Of a stretch of DNA of 37,512 nt, positions 16,985-26,551 are shown piece by piece; positions within the stretch are counted from its first letter, which is position 1, and every line of letters begins with the position of its first letter. The notes under the pieces were generated by a model, which searched no databases, had not been told where the DNA came from, and saw only the letters and a program-made list of their open reading frames with translations. Made by a program: the position numbers and the translations under genes. The DNA comes from CAZSMK01 sp964608095 (lineage in GTDB: Bacteria > Sumerlaeota > Sumerlaeia > MWCT01 > JAGHBZ01). The DNA is taken from the NCBI GenBank assembly GCA_964608095.1, contig CAZSMK010000010.1, positions 1 through 37,512 on the forward strand, read 5' to 3'.

Positions 16985-18829
16985 ATGCAGACTTTTATCG
17001 GCGTAGCCTTAATGAAACTTACAGCCCTGGATTACTCACTCATTATCCTGTATATGCTTTTTGTACTCACTGTCGGCTTGATATTCAGTAAACGAGCCGG
17101 AAAGAACATCGAGGAATTTTTTATCTCTGGCAGGTCGTTGCCGTGGTGGATAGCGGGAACTTCAATGGTGGCAACCACGTTTGCCGCTGATACCCCTTTG
17201 GCGGTCACGGGTATTGTCATCAAGGATGGAATCGCCGGCAACTGGGTATGGTGGAGTTTTGCGATCGGTGGATTCCTGACGGTCTTTTTCTACGCACGCC
17301 TGTGGCGACGTTCCCGCGTCATGACCGACGTCGAACTTATAGAGCTTCGTTACGGTGGAAAAGCCGCATCGTTTCTACGAGGGTTTCGCGCGCTCTATCT
17401 CGCTATTCCTATTAATTGCATTATCCTCGGGTGGGTCATTCGCGCAATCGTGACGGTCTTGAACGTTACGCTCGGAATAGGAACGACGGAAATCCTGGTA
17501 GTGTGTCTCGTTGTAACAGGTATTTATTGTATGTTCTCCGGGTTATGGGGTGTGACGATAACGGATTTCGTTCAGTTTTTTATTGCAATGACTGGATGCA
17601 TTATCCTTGCCGTTCTTGCGATAAATCATGTGGGTGGAATGGGCGAGCTGAAGGCGAAGTTGACAGAGATGTACGGACCCACGCACGAGGTGTTACGGTT
17701 TGTGCCCTCATTCCATGATACAAAATCCCTTATCTATATGGCGCCGCTGGCGTTTATAACGTATCTGTGCGTGACGTGGTGGGCGAGCTGGTATCCGGGT
17801 GCGGAACCCGGCGGTGGCGGTTACGTCGTGCAGCGAATGGCATCGTGCAAAGACGAGAAACATTCTATCCTCGCCACGTTGTGGTTCCAGGTGGCGCATT
17901 ATGCGCTTCGACCTTGGCCCTGGATTATTGTCGCCCTTGTGGCTCTCGTCTCGTTTCCTGAATTGACCGGACCGGACGCAAATCCAAACGAGGGTTTTCC
18001 CATGGTCATGAGCATGGTTCTTCCGGCAGGCTTGCGAGGGCTCTTACTGGTGGCATTTTTCAGCGCGTTCATGTCCACGCTCAGTACGCAGATAAACTGG
18101 GGCGCTTCTTATATAGTCAGCGATTTTTACAAGCGCTTTTTCAAACCTGACGCCTCGCAAAAACATTATACCTTTGTATCCCGAATCGCCACCGTGGCGC
18201 TTCTCATCCTCGGTGCCCTGGTATCCTTGCAAGTTAAAGCGGTTGAAGATGCATGGAAACTCATGCTCGCGTTGGGTGCGGGAACCGGTATGGTCTTTAT
18301 TCTCCGATGGTACTGGTGGCGAATTAACGCCTGGTCGGAAATCTCCAGTATGATCGCTTCATTTATCGCCGCAAGCATACTCTACATTCGCAATTTTAAA
18401 GCGGTTATAGAATCATCTGCCTCATTCTGGATGTCCTACAAGAGCCTGATACCCTCTTTTAAGGATTATGAGGTGATTCTTATAACTGCCGGGGTATCCC
18501 TTGTCGTATGGATTCTGGTGACATTTCTCACCCGTCCCGAATCGCCGGAAGTCCTTGAGAGATTTTACAAAGTGGCGCGTCCGGGAGGGAGTTTATGGGG
18601 TCCTGTAAGGCGACGCCTTCCCGACGTTAAAACGGATAAGAATCTTTCCGTGAACTTTATTGCATGGTTTGTTGGCGCCGCTACGGTTTATTCCGCTCTG
18701 TTCGGGATAGGAAATCTTATTCTTGGAAGCACCGTGAAAGGATTGCTTCTCATCGCTATCGCCGTGGTCCTTGGCTATATTATCTCGCTCCTTTTTCCGC
18801 GTCTTGGTTGGGAGAAGGTTGAAGAATAA
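16985..18829 (+). CDS. Sodium:solute symporter family protein
   Basis: A 614-residue polytopic membrane protein of the SSS family (SLC5-like), which couples sodium entry to uptake of sugars, amino acids or other solutes. The conserved early segment GRSLPWWIAGTSMVATTFAAD forms the sodium and substrate region of helix 1. Thirteen or more hydrophobic segments follow, with the family's FFSAFMSTLSTQINWGASY stretch near residue 355-375. GGGAGG lies about seven bases before ATG 16985. The long C-terminal cytoplasmic loop and extra helices are as in the larger family members. The substrate cannot be told from sequence. It stands alone between the Cys-rich region and ftsH. Confidence 0.9.
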   Translation: MQTFIGVALMKLTALDYSLIILYMLFVLTVGLIFSKRAGKNIEEFFISGRSLPWWIAGTSMVATTFAADTPLAVTGIVIKDGIAGNWVWWSFAIGGFLTVFFYARLWRRSRVMTDVELIELRYGGKAASFLRGFRALYLAIPINCIILGWVIRAIVTVLNVTLGIGTTEILVVCLVVTGIYCMFSGLWGVTITDFVQFFIAMTGCIILAVLAINHVGGMGELKAKLTEMYGPTHEVLRFVPSFHDTKSLIYMAPLAFITYLCVTWWASWYPGAEPGGGGYVVQRMASCKDEKHSILATLWFQVAHYALRPWPWIIVALVALVSFPELTGPDANPNEGFPMVMSMVLPAGLRGLLLVAFFSAFMSTLSTQINWGASYIVSDFYKRFFKPDASQKHYTFVSRIATVALLILGALVSLQVKAVEDAWKLMLALGAGTGMVFILRWYWWRINAWSEISSMIASFIAASILYIRNFKAVIESSASFWMSYKSLIPSFKDYEVILITAGVSLVVWILVTFLTRPESPEVLERFYKVARPGGSLWGPVRRRLPDVKTDKNLSVNFIAWFVGAATVYSALFGIGNLILGSTVKGLLLIAIAVVLGYIISLLFPRLGWEKVEE

Positions 18830-18923
18830 GGAGTTATCCTTCTATGGCTAATTAGTGAACGGCAACTACGCTTTTACTCGTACATCCTTTGATTTCAAAT
18901 ATGCGGATTTTTTTGTAAGGCTA

Positions 18924-18953
18924 TTGACAGCCGATGGGGTATTGAGAGATACT
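18924..18953 (+). promoter_or_regulatory. Candidate ftsH promoter
   Basis: A perfect TTGACA (18924-18929) and GATACT (18948-18953) are 18 bases apart. They lie about 45 bases before the ftsH start, in a 166-base gap. Confidence 0.5.
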
Positions 18954-18995
18954 AATAGTAGAATCTATTAGAGGGAAAGAAAGCCAAACGGGGAT

Positions 18996-20924
18996 ATGAG
19001 AGTTTTCAAATCAGCAACAGCATGGTTATTGATTTTCCTGCTGGTCGTTTTAGTCGGAATCCGCCTGACCGAAAATCCTCGTCCTAAAAAGCTCGATTTG
19101 ACACAGTTGTTTCAACTGGCGGAACAGGGACGGTTGGATCCGGTGATCGACCATGGAGGAAAAATAGAAGGGACGTATCGCGATCAGAAGAACGAGCAAC
19201 ATTCCTTTGTCACAAAATATGTGGAGGGGCAGGAAGATACGGTACTTGCGAAATTGACAGAGGCGAATGTCCCCTATACTGCTGATCCCCAATCAGCTGT
19301 CTTTCAGCAAATTCTCTTTTCGGTAGTCTTGCCGATTGTGCTTCTTGTCGTACTCTGGGTTTTAATCATGCGCCAGATACAAAGCGGTGGCTCAAAGGCG
19401 ATGAGTTTTGGAAAATCCCGCGCTCGTATGGTTACCGAAGGACAGGTAACCGTAACGTTCAAAGACGTAGCAGGAGTAGAGGAAGCCAAAGAGGAATTAG
19501 AAGAAGTCATAGAATATTTGAAAGACCCGAAGCGTTTTGCGCGCCTGGGTGCGAAGATTCCCAAAGGAGTGCTTCTTTACGGGCCACCGGGAACAGGGAA
19601 GACGCTTCTTGCCAAGGCGGTCGCAGGCGAGGCAAAGGTTTCGTTCCTCAGTATAAGCGGCTCGGATTTTGTAGAAATGTTCGTGGGTGTAGGGGCGTCG
19701 CGTGTGCGCGATCTGTTTGAACAGGGCAAACGCAATCGACCTTCCTTGATTTTTATTGACGAGATCGATGCGGTAGGGCGCCAACGTTTTGCAGGCGTGG
19801 GCGGTGGACACGATGAACGCGAACAAACGCTCAATCAGCTGCTCGTGGAGATGGACGGATTCAATTCAAACGAGGGCATTATCTTGATCGCTGCAACGAA
19901 CCGTCCGGATGTGCTTGACCCTGCCCTGCTTCGACCGGGGCGCTTCGACCGGAGAATAAGTGTTGATTTCCCCGACATCAAAGGACGATTGAAGATTCTT
20001 GAAGTTCATACGCGGACGGTCAAGCTCGACAAAGCGGTAAAACTCGAGACCATCGCGAAGGGAACACCGGGCTTTTCCGGTGCGGACCTTGCCAACCTCG
20101 TCAACGAAGCCGCGCTTCTTGCCGCACGACGCGCCAAGAATTTCGTCGACCAGTATGATCTCGAAGAGGCAAAAGACCGCGTAATGATGGGACCGGAACG
20201 GCGAAGTCTTGTGCTCAGTGAAAAAGAGAAGCGAGTGACTGCGTATCATGAAATGGGACACGCCCTGTGTGCACAATTTCTTCCCGATGCGGACCCCGTG
20301 CATAAGATTACCATAATCCCGCGTGGACATTCTCTTGGTGCGACCAGCATCTTACCGGGTGAGGAACGCCGTAACCACACAAAGACGCATCTGAAAAATT
20401 TTCTCGTCTACGCCCTTGGCGGCAGAACCGCAGAAGAGCTGATGCTCGATGGCGAATGCACTACCGGCGCAGCCAATGACCTGCAGCGGGCAACTGAACT
20501 CGCGCACAGGATGGTCTGTGAATTCGGTATGAGCAGCCGCTTGGGTCCACGCACGTTTGGTGAACCCGGTGGCGAGGTGTTCCTGGGCAAAGAACTGACG
20601 CGTGAACGGAATTTCAGCGAACAAACCGCTGCCGCTATCGACGAAGAGGTACACAACATTATACAAGAAGCCCACGATTATGCCGTAAAAATTCTTACTG
20701 AGAATAAGCATCTCCTCCAAAGAATCTCTGAAATTCTAATTGAACGAGAGACCCTTGATGGAGAAGAACTTGACCTCTTGATCCAGGGGAAAGAACTGCC
20801 GGAGCAGATAAAGGAACCCGCGACAGAAAAACCGGAAGTAGGTGATGAGAAAGAATCGCCAGTCGGAGATGAAAAAGAGGATTCCCCTCCGCCTTTTGGA
20901 AAACTAAATCCCAATTTCTCATAA
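18996..20924 (+). CDS. ftsH: ATP-dependent zinc metalloprotease FtsH
   Basis: A 642-residue membrane-anchored AAA+ protease for quality control of membrane and some cytoplasmic proteins. Two transmembrane helices (about 8-26 and 104-125) flank a short periplasmic domain. The AAA module has Walker A GPPGTGKT (from residue 196), Walker B SLIFIDEIDAVG and the second region of homology ATNRPDVLDPALLRPGRFDR. The protease zinc site is HEMGH (His418-His422). The third ligand Asp is in the TTGAANDLQRAT segment. The C-terminal tail is acidic and proline-rich, with a short duplication (VGDEKES / VGDEKED). Length and order are as usual for the family. It probably has its own promoter just upstream. Confidence 0.98.
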   Translation: MRVFKSATAWLLIFLLVVLVGIRLTENPRPKKLDLTQLFQLAEQGRLDPVIDHGGKIEGTYRDQKNEQHSFVTKYVEGQEDTVLAKLTEANVPYTADPQSAVFQQILFSVVLPIVLLVVLWVLIMRQIQSGGSKAMSFGKSRARMVTEGQVTVTFKDVAGVEEAKEELEEVIEYLKDPKRFARLGAKIPKGVLLYGPPGTGKTLLAKAVAGEAKVSFLSISGSDFVEMFVGVGASRVRDLFEQGKRNRPSLIFIDEIDAVGRQRFAGVGGGHDEREQTLNQLLVEMDGFNSNEGIILIAATNRPDVLDPALLRPGRFDRRISVDFPDIKGRLKILEVHTRTVKLDKAVKLETIAKGTPGFSGADLANLVNEAALLAARRAKNFVDQYDLEEAKDRVMMGPERRSLVLSEKEKRVTAYHEMGHALCAQFLPDADPVHKITIIPRGHSLGATSILPGEERRNHTKTHLKNFLVYALGGRTAEELMLDGECTTGAANDLQRATELAHRMVCEFGMSSRLGPRTFGEPGGEVFLGKELTRERNFSEQTAAAIDEEVHNIIQEAHDYAVKILTENKHLLQRISEILIERETLDGEELDLLIQGKELPEQIKEPATEKPEVGDEKESPVGDEKEDSPPPFGKLNPNFS

Positions 20925-20927
20925 TAC

Positions 20928-20952
20928 TCGATTGTCGTATCTTTAATCGAGG
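20928..20952. repeat. Short inverted repeat after ftsH
   Basis: CTCGATT (20928-20934) and AATCGAG (20946-20952) are separated by 11 bases, between ftsH and the next gene. There is no T-run, so it is a weak terminator candidate at best. Confidence 0.4.
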
Positions 20953-20963
20953 CGAGTTCTAAC

Positions 20964-21890
20964 GTGAAAACAGGCACCAACATACTGCGGGATCGTGTTG
21001 CTTCTTCCAACCCTCTACTACGTTTCGCATCTTTTATCTCTTTTAAAATCGGGTTCATACTTTATCTCTTTCTTCTTTTACCGTTAGCACTATCCGGTCA
21101 GACAACGAGTACGCTTACCTCACCTCCGCAGGTGCCCGCCCCGCGAAAAACACCCATAGTAATAACCATGATTGAAGGTAATATGGTTGAAAATCAGGAT
21201 GAAGAACCGCCGTATGACGTTACATTTCGTTTTGAGTACCACCCGCCTTTAAGCGTATTAGAGGCGATCAAGTTGACAAATCGACTCCGCCAGATGCTGG
21301 CTCCCGAAGATCCACATTTCGTTGATCTAAGAAGAGAAAAAGCCATCGAAGTCCTTGATTTGATCTCAGATTATATTAAAATGATCGATGACCGCCACTC
21401 GCTGTTACCTTATTATACCTGGTATGAGATAGGTGAAAAGCGGGTATCGTTGGGTGGCGTAGATGAAGATTCTTATGACGTTAATCCTGCGATGAAAAAT
21501 GTATCAGCGGTAAGTTTTGTTGCGTTACGGGGCGACGTCTTTATTCATTACATCAAGGTAATCGATGAGGAAGGGAACGAGACGCGTTTCAAGGTGAACC
21601 GCTGGATCAGGCTTCATTGGCCACGCAAAGATGTATGTTTTCTTTATTTTCCTACTGATTTGACCAAAATTGTCATTGCCTATTCCGCACGGGAAGACTC
21701 TACGGTTAATCCCAAACTTGTTGTCTATGCAGGTGTCACTACTGTACCGGAACACGGTAAGGCTTCTCTTTATTACCTGACACGTGCACGCCAGATTTTG
21801 TCAAACAATGGAGAGTTCTCTTCCGCACGGGATGACCTCCATAAAGCCATAGAATCTCTGTTGCGGTTCAAAAACTCCCGTCAACTCTAA
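20964..21890 (+). CDS. Exported or membrane-anchored protein of unknown function
   Basis: A 308-residue protein starting at GTG 20964, 39 bases after ftsH. A hydrophobic segment at about residues 27-43, followed by LSGQ, looks like a signal peptide with a long basic N-region, or an uncleaved anchor. The mature part has a Pro/Thr stretch, then an alternating strand/helix region. The C-terminal end (KASLYYLTRARQILSNNGE, then SARDDLHKAIESLLRF) resembles a pair of TPR-like helices. I recognise no family. It may be co-transcribed with ftsH, but no functional link is evident. Confidence 0.75.
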   Translation: MKTGTNILRDRVASSNPLLRFASFISFKIGFILYLFLLLPLALSGQTTSTLTSPPQVPAPRKTPIVITMIEGNMVENQDEEPPYDVTFRFEYHPPLSVLEAIKLTNRLRQMLAPEDPHFVDLRREKAIEVLDLISDYIKMIDDRHSLLPYYTWYEIGEKRVSLGGVDEDSYDVNPAMKNVSAVSFVALRGDVFIHYIKVIDEEGNETRFKVNRWIRLHWPRKDVCFLYFPTDLTKIVIAYSAREDSTVNPKLVVYAGVTTVPEHGKASLYYLTRARQILSNNGEFSSARDDLHKAIESLLRFKNSRQL

Positions 21891-22017
21891 ATGACCTACT
21901 GAAACGGCTTTGCAGAGAATGACAGTTCTCACTGAATACTATTACGTATGATTTTTTGATTTTTGCGGCTACCCTGTTTTGTGAATGTTCCGGTTATGAG
22001 TAGGAGGGCATAGTTGT

Positions 22018-22512
22018 TCATTGATCAAGACAGTCTACGACCGTTTTGAGGAATATCGCTATTATACCGATATTCTCATCCCTGATGTCCTCATATTCCT
22101 CAGGCTCATCGCTACTTTCAAACAATGATGTCATAATCCACTTGAGAATGGCAGGTTGTGCATAATCAGCGATCAAGCCTTCCGCCGAATGTTTCATTTC
22201 CTCATCTGTTGCGCCCATCAACTTCTCTACGAACGCCATATTTGAATCTTCCACCTTATCGATATCATCCATACTTGCAGTAGTGAGCGGTGTGTCGCCC
22301 TGTTTCATCATTTGCCAGACTACAACACCAAGATAAAGCAGGAGTTCTCGTTCGTCCTGGTTAAGTATGTCATCACCGACCGCCATAAGATAAGCAAGAA
22401 GATAGGGTTGATCCTTCTGCATATCGGCTATAAGATCGATACAATCTTCCGGTGATGATGAAGCCATTTCTTTCCACGTCCGTTCAACAATTTCTTCTGA
22501 TATTTGGTTCAT
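22018..22512 (-). CDS. Acidic protein of unknown function
   Basis: A 164-residue, strongly acidic, probably all-helical soluble protein with no signal peptide and no family I recognise. GGAGGACAG lies directly before ATG 22512, a strong ribosome binding site. It starts 54 bases after the molybdenum hydroxylase gene on the same strand, so the two may share a transcript, but the sequence gives no evidence for a chaperone or partner role. Confidence 0.75.
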   Translation of the reverse strand: MNQISEEIVERTWKEMASSSPEDCIDLIADMQKDQPYLLAYLMAVGDDILNQDERELLLYLGVVVWQMMKQGDTPLTTASMDDIDKVEDSNMAFVEKLMGATDEEMKHSAEGLIADYAQPAILKWIMTSLFESSDEPEEYEDIRDENIGIIAIFLKTVVDCLDQ

Positions 22513-22566
22513 TCTGTCCTCCTTTTCTCATTATAGGTGAGCCATTACCGCCATTCTATTCTCTTC

Positions 22567-24942
22567 TTAAATTCTTTTCAATTCTCGAAGAATCTTCTCA
22601 CCTGTAAAAGGTGAGTGGCAAAGGCGAATACCAATTGCATCGAATATGGCATTGGATATGGCAGGTAAAGGGCCGTTGATTGATATTTCGCTTACGCTCT
22701 TTGCGCCGTAGGGACCAGACGGTTCATAGCCGGGAACCAGAATAGTCCTGATGTTCGGAAGGTCGCGCGTCCCAAAAAGTTTATAATAGGCAAACGAGGG
22801 ATTGAGGAGTTTCCCTTTGGGATCGAAAATAAATTCCTCGGTTAGGGCATAAGAAATGCCGTTCAGCACAGCGCCCTCTGTCTGACCTTCAGCAAGAGGG
22901 GGATTTACGGCAACCCCACAGTCAACCGCAGCAACATAATCTATGACGCGAACCATCCCGGTCCATGTGTCGACCTCGACCTCCGCAAAATGGGCGGCAA
23001 ACGGCGGCGGAGAAATTTCGCTTATACTCGATGCCATTGCTCCTATTTGAAGCTGATTTTGCTGGTAGAGGGCATACCGCGCAACATCGGAGTAATCCGT
23101 CTTCTTCTTTGAGCCGGGTAAGTGAATCCGTCCAAGATCTATTTTCAATCTTGCCTTATATGTAGGATTATATCCCAGGATTTCACACGCAACCTCGAGA
23201 ATCTGATCTCGCACCTTTTGCGCGCATTTTTTAACCGCCATTCCGGAAAGATATGTCGTACTCGATGCATAGGCGCCGGAATCAAAAGGCGTAAAATCAG
23301 TGTCCGACGAATAGACAATAATTTTATCCACAGTCACGTTCAGGGTCTCAGCCGCAATCTGGGCGAGGACAGTATCGCTGCCGGTGCCCAAATCAGTCGC
23401 GCCGATAAGGAGATTAAACGAGCCGTCATCGTTCATTTTAATGGAAGCGGCAGCCATGTCGACGCCGGGAATCGCGGAACCCTGCATGAGGCATGCCGCA
23501 CCTACACCCCGAAAATATCGTGTGGTATTGAGCTCCTGCTCGGTTGGCGGAAAGTGGCGACGTCGGTATCGTCGCTGTTTTTTTCTCCAGCCGATTGCCT
23601 TTGCTCCCTCCTCAATGCAGCGCGTGAGTTCGCATGACTGGATAACCATGGGCGTCCCTTCGGTTCCTTCACCCAAAGCCTCGAAGAGGGGCGAAGACTC
23701 CCCCGTACGAATATGGTTCTTTCGATGAATCTCGAGAGGATCGATATCCAGGACATGGGCAAGCTCGTCTATGACAACGTTTTGCGCAAAATGTCCTTGC
23801 GTGGCACCATATCCCCGGTACGCTCCCCCTACTGGTAGATTCGTATACACGGTCTTTCCACGAAAATTGATGTGCGGGCAGCGATATAAGGGAAGTGTTT
23901 TGACGCCTGTGTTACATAGCACCGTAAGTCCATGTGAGCCATAGGCGCCGGTATTCATTAGCACATCGGCATCTATGGCAGTAAGGGTACCATCCTTTTT
24001 AGCGCCGACTTTCATTGTTATTATCTGTGGATGACGTGTGCGCGATGAGATAAATTCTTCACGGCGGGAATACTGCACTCGCGCAGGACGTCCTGTTCGT
24101 AATGTTACCAGCGCACAGATATCTTCGAGCAAGACTTCTTGTTTTACCCCGAATGCGCCACCGATACGGGGTTTTATAACGTGTATTCTTGATACGGGAA
24201 TTCCTAATCGTTCAGCGACAATTCGTCGAACATGAAAGGGTACTTGCGTAGATGTCCTGATTACGATTCTTCCCTGTGAGTCAAGATAAGAGATTACGAT
24301 ATGGGCTTCGAGGGGACAGTGCTGGGCGTAGTGTGTGCTAACCTCGCGCTCGACCGTCACATCAGCTTGACGGAATCCCTCTGCTACATCGCCGACAACC
24401 GCTTGAACGCGCGCCGCAATGTTACGCTTCGGTTCGTAGGGAACGGGGATGACGTAGTGCGCCTCGGGTTCGTCGTGGATAACCGGCGCGCCTTCGCGGT
24501 CAGCGTCGCGTGGCTCGAGGACAGCGGGCAAAACGTCATACGTAACGCGGATAAGTTTCAAAGCCTTTTCCGCTATATCGGGGTTCTCAGCCGCCACCGC
24601 AGCCACACGGTCGCCCACATACCTGACCTTGTTGTCCAGGATGAAGGTATCGTAAGGCGAAGGTTCGGGGAATCCCTGACCGGCAGTGGTATGAATGGCG
24701 CGGGGGATATCCTGCCATGTATACACAGCGACTACACCGGGTAACGCAAGTGCCTCGGAGGCGTCTATCTGTTCGATTCGTGCATGGGCGTGAGGACTCG
24801 CGAGAATCTTGACCTCCAACATGCCGGGCAGCGGAGTATCGTTCGTAAACTCGGCGCGTCCTGTACTCAAACTCAAACCGTCGACTTTGCTCACGTTCTT
24901 GCCGACTACTGTATGAGCACATTCTTTTCGGCTTGTTCTCAT
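22567..24942 (-). CDS. Molybdenum hydroxylase large subunit (xanthine dehydrogenase family)
   Basis: A 791-residue molybdopterin-binding subunit of the xanthine dehydrogenase / aldehyde oxidoreductase family. Cofactor and active-site regions are present: GGAFGVKQEVLLEDI, AYRGYGATQGHF, GATDLGTGSDTVLAQIA, and the catalytic Glu in GAKSVSEISINGPLPAI near the C-terminus. In the third region the Gln of the usual GQG motif is Thr (LGTGSD), as in some bacterial relatives. The partner FeS (2Fe-2S) and FAD subunits, normally adjacent, are absent here. They may lie elsewhere, or the enzyme may use another electron carrier. The substrate is unknown. ATG 24942 has only a weak ribosome binding site. Confidence 0.93.
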   Translation of the reverse strand: MRTSRKECAHTVVGKNVSKVDGLSLSTGRAEFTNDTPLPGMLEVKILASPHAHARIEQIDASEALALPGVVAVYTWQDIPRAIHTTAGQGFPEPSPYDTFILDNKVRYVGDRVAAVAAENPDIAEKALKLIRVTYDVLPAVLEPRDADREGAPVIHDEPEAHYVIPVPYEPKRNIAARVQAVVGDVAEGFRQADVTVEREVSTHYAQHCPLEAHIVISYLDSQGRIVIRTSTQVPFHVRRIVAERLGIPVSRIHVIKPRIGGAFGVKQEVLLEDICALVTLRTGRPARVQYSRREEFISSRTRHPQIITMKVGAKKDGTLTAIDADVLMNTGAYGSHGLTVLCNTGVKTLPLYRCPHINFRGKTVYTNLPVGGAYRGYGATQGHFAQNVVIDELAHVLDIDPLEIHRKNHIRTGESSPLFEALGEGTEGTPMVIQSCELTRCIEEGAKAIGWRKKQRRYRRRHFPPTEQELNTTRYFRGVGAACLMQGSAIPGVDMAAASIKMNDDGSFNLLIGATDLGTGSDTVLAQIAAETLNVTVDKIIVYSSDTDFTPFDSGAYASSTTYLSGMAVKKCAQKVRDQILEVACEILGYNPTYKARLKIDLGRIHLPGSKKKTDYSDVARYALYQQNQLQIGAMASSISEISPPPFAAHFAEVEVDTWTGMVRVIDYVAAVDCGVAVNPPLAEGQTEGAVLNGISYALTEEFIFDPKGKLLNPSFAYYKLFGTRDLPNIRTILVPGYEPSGPYGAKSVSEISINGPLPAISNAIFDAIGIRLCHSPFTGEKILRELKRI

Positions 24943-25013
24943 GACTGTTTTCTCTTGGGCGTAATTAGAACTAAAAAAAACACCTTACCTTCTCTTTTTT
25001 CTCAATACAAATG

Positions 25014-25049
25014 AAAAACCGATAGCACCGAAATGCAGGCTACCGGTTT
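25014..25049 (-). terminator. Intrinsic terminator after the duplicated exoprotein gene
   Basis: On the minus strand, AAACCGGTAGC (25049-25039) pairs with GCTATCGGTTT (25026-25016), with one G-U pair and a 12-base loop, and runs into TTTTT. It lies 25 bases after the stop codon at 25074. Confidence 0.75.
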
Positions 25050-25073
25050 AGTTTATCTTATGATGTTGTTATC

Positions 25074-26324
25074 TTAAGGTGACGGAATGCTGAACTCTTC
25101 AATGGTACATTGATCGAGAATGACGCTCGCGCCATAGACCGTGTTCGGATCAAAGTTGAGAAGGTCGAAGGTCGTAATAAGGTTTCCTGTATAATGCGAT
25201 GGCGAGACGATATAGGTATAGAAATCTTTGTTGGTCTGGCTGAGACCGATATCGGGATTGATTGCGGTATAAAAGATGGAGCCAGCGGCGCTTTGATAAT
25301 CACCCATTTGCCCACGAACCTTGAACTGCGGTGTCCACAGATTGTTGGGTGAGTTTGTGCGCATCGTGGTTGTTATGCGGTAAAGCTTGTCAGGCACCAC
25401 ATCGATAGCATTATCCTGTGACCAGAACCCATATTGGAAATGCTCGTAATCCGTAGCGGCGATTTGCAGGGCGCCGGCATCGTACGTAAAAATCGGTTCA
25501 GGATCATTGTATGGAGGAGGCGAAATGCTATACCAGCCTTCCTCGTTTGAATCAAAGGTGTAGGTCTGCGTATTCGAGGCGGTTCCCAGGGCTGAGTCGT
25601 CGATGACGTCGATGTTCATATGTTCGAGAGAAATCCGTTCGCCGACTGTGTCGGATGCTTCAAAATTGTATACGTCGAAGGCAAACAACGCCGGGGGTGC
25701 ATCGCTGATGAAATATTCCTGTGCTGGACGGAAAAAGAATTTATAGTTTATGCCTGCTTCTGTAGGTTCGTTCTGACCGGTGGTGCTCGTCATAATATAC
25801 TCGCCGGATTGGGCATAGTCGTATACAGTGTAGCGGAATCTGATGACGGGGACGTTTTGTGGATTGGGGACCGTGGTCGAGACCTGCGAGGTCAGCATGA
25901 ACACTTTTCCGGGTAAGAGAGGGACTTCGAAATCGCTCGCCCAATAGCCGAAGGCGTTCGTCCCGTTAGGCGTAAGATCGATCCGACCCGCCGACCAACC
26001 GGAAGTGAGCGGATTGTAGGGAGGTACCGTCCCGATGAAAGTCCATCCCATGGGGCTGTACTCAAAATCGTAGGAATGATAGTTTATCCGGTGCAGAAAT
26101 CCGACATCTGCATCGGACTCAAGGCTACCCATCGAACCCGCCGCTGGTTGTCCGATACTACACGTCATACTGTAATCACCGGCAGCGACTGTGCCCCCAC
26201 CACCATCGATGGTAAGAGGTTCGATTCGATAGCCATCCGGCGTTGTTATTTGTGCGTCAGCACTGATGAAACCAAAGGAGAGCGCTATCATGATGAGACA
26301 CGAATAAACCACGTTTCGGTTCAT
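25074..26324 (-). CDS. Secreted protein with duplicated beta-sandwich-like region
   Basis: A 416-residue exported protein. A signal peptide ends near SADAQ (residue 25). The following GGGGTVAAGDYSMTCSIGQP segment is a motif I associate with secreted proteins of several environmental phyla. Two related regions of about 150 residues follow: one centred on GYWASDFEVPLLPGKVF (about 120-240), the other on GFWSQDNAIDVVPDKLY (about 260-410). Their order of strands suggests carbohydrate-binding-module-like beta-sandwiches. No catalytic motif is seen. GAGG lies about ten bases before ATG 26324, and a terminator follows the gene. It is probably a monocistronic surface or secreted binding protein. Confidence 0.8.
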   Translation of the reverse strand: MNRNVVYSCLIMIALSFGFISADAQITTPDGYRIEPLTIDGGGGTVAAGDYSMTCSIGQPAAGSMGSLESDADVGFLHRINYHSYDFEYSPMGWTFIGTVPPYNPLTSGWSAGRIDLTPNGTNAFGYWASDFEVPLLPGKVFMLTSQVSTTVPNPQNVPVIRFRYTVYDYAQSGEYIMTSTTGQNEPTEAGINYKFFFRPAQEYFISDAPPALFAFDVYNFEASDTVGERISLEHMNIDVIDDSALGTASNTQTYTFDSNEEGWYSISPPPYNDPEPIFTYDAGALQIAATDYEHFQYGFWSQDNAIDVVPDKLYRITTTMRTNSPNNLWTPQFKVRGQMGDYQSAAGSIFYTAINPDIGLSQTNKDFYTYIVSPSHYTGNLITTFDLLNFDPNTVYGASVILDQCTIEEFSIPSP

Positions 26325-26551
26325 CTTTTTTAACCTCAGTATTTAAGTAATATTTCAATGCCAAAGAAAGTATTATCATTAGTAACGTATGTAAAAAAAG
26401 GTGTCAAATAAAAAAGTATAGGAATTTTTCAGGAGACCCATTTTTCCTTCTTAGATGATCTTTTCCCTCGCTCTTCTAAAGAGAAATATTGAAGTGACAT
26501 GGTGAAATGTTTTTGTCCGGATGATGACTGTTATTAGAGAATGTGTAAGGT

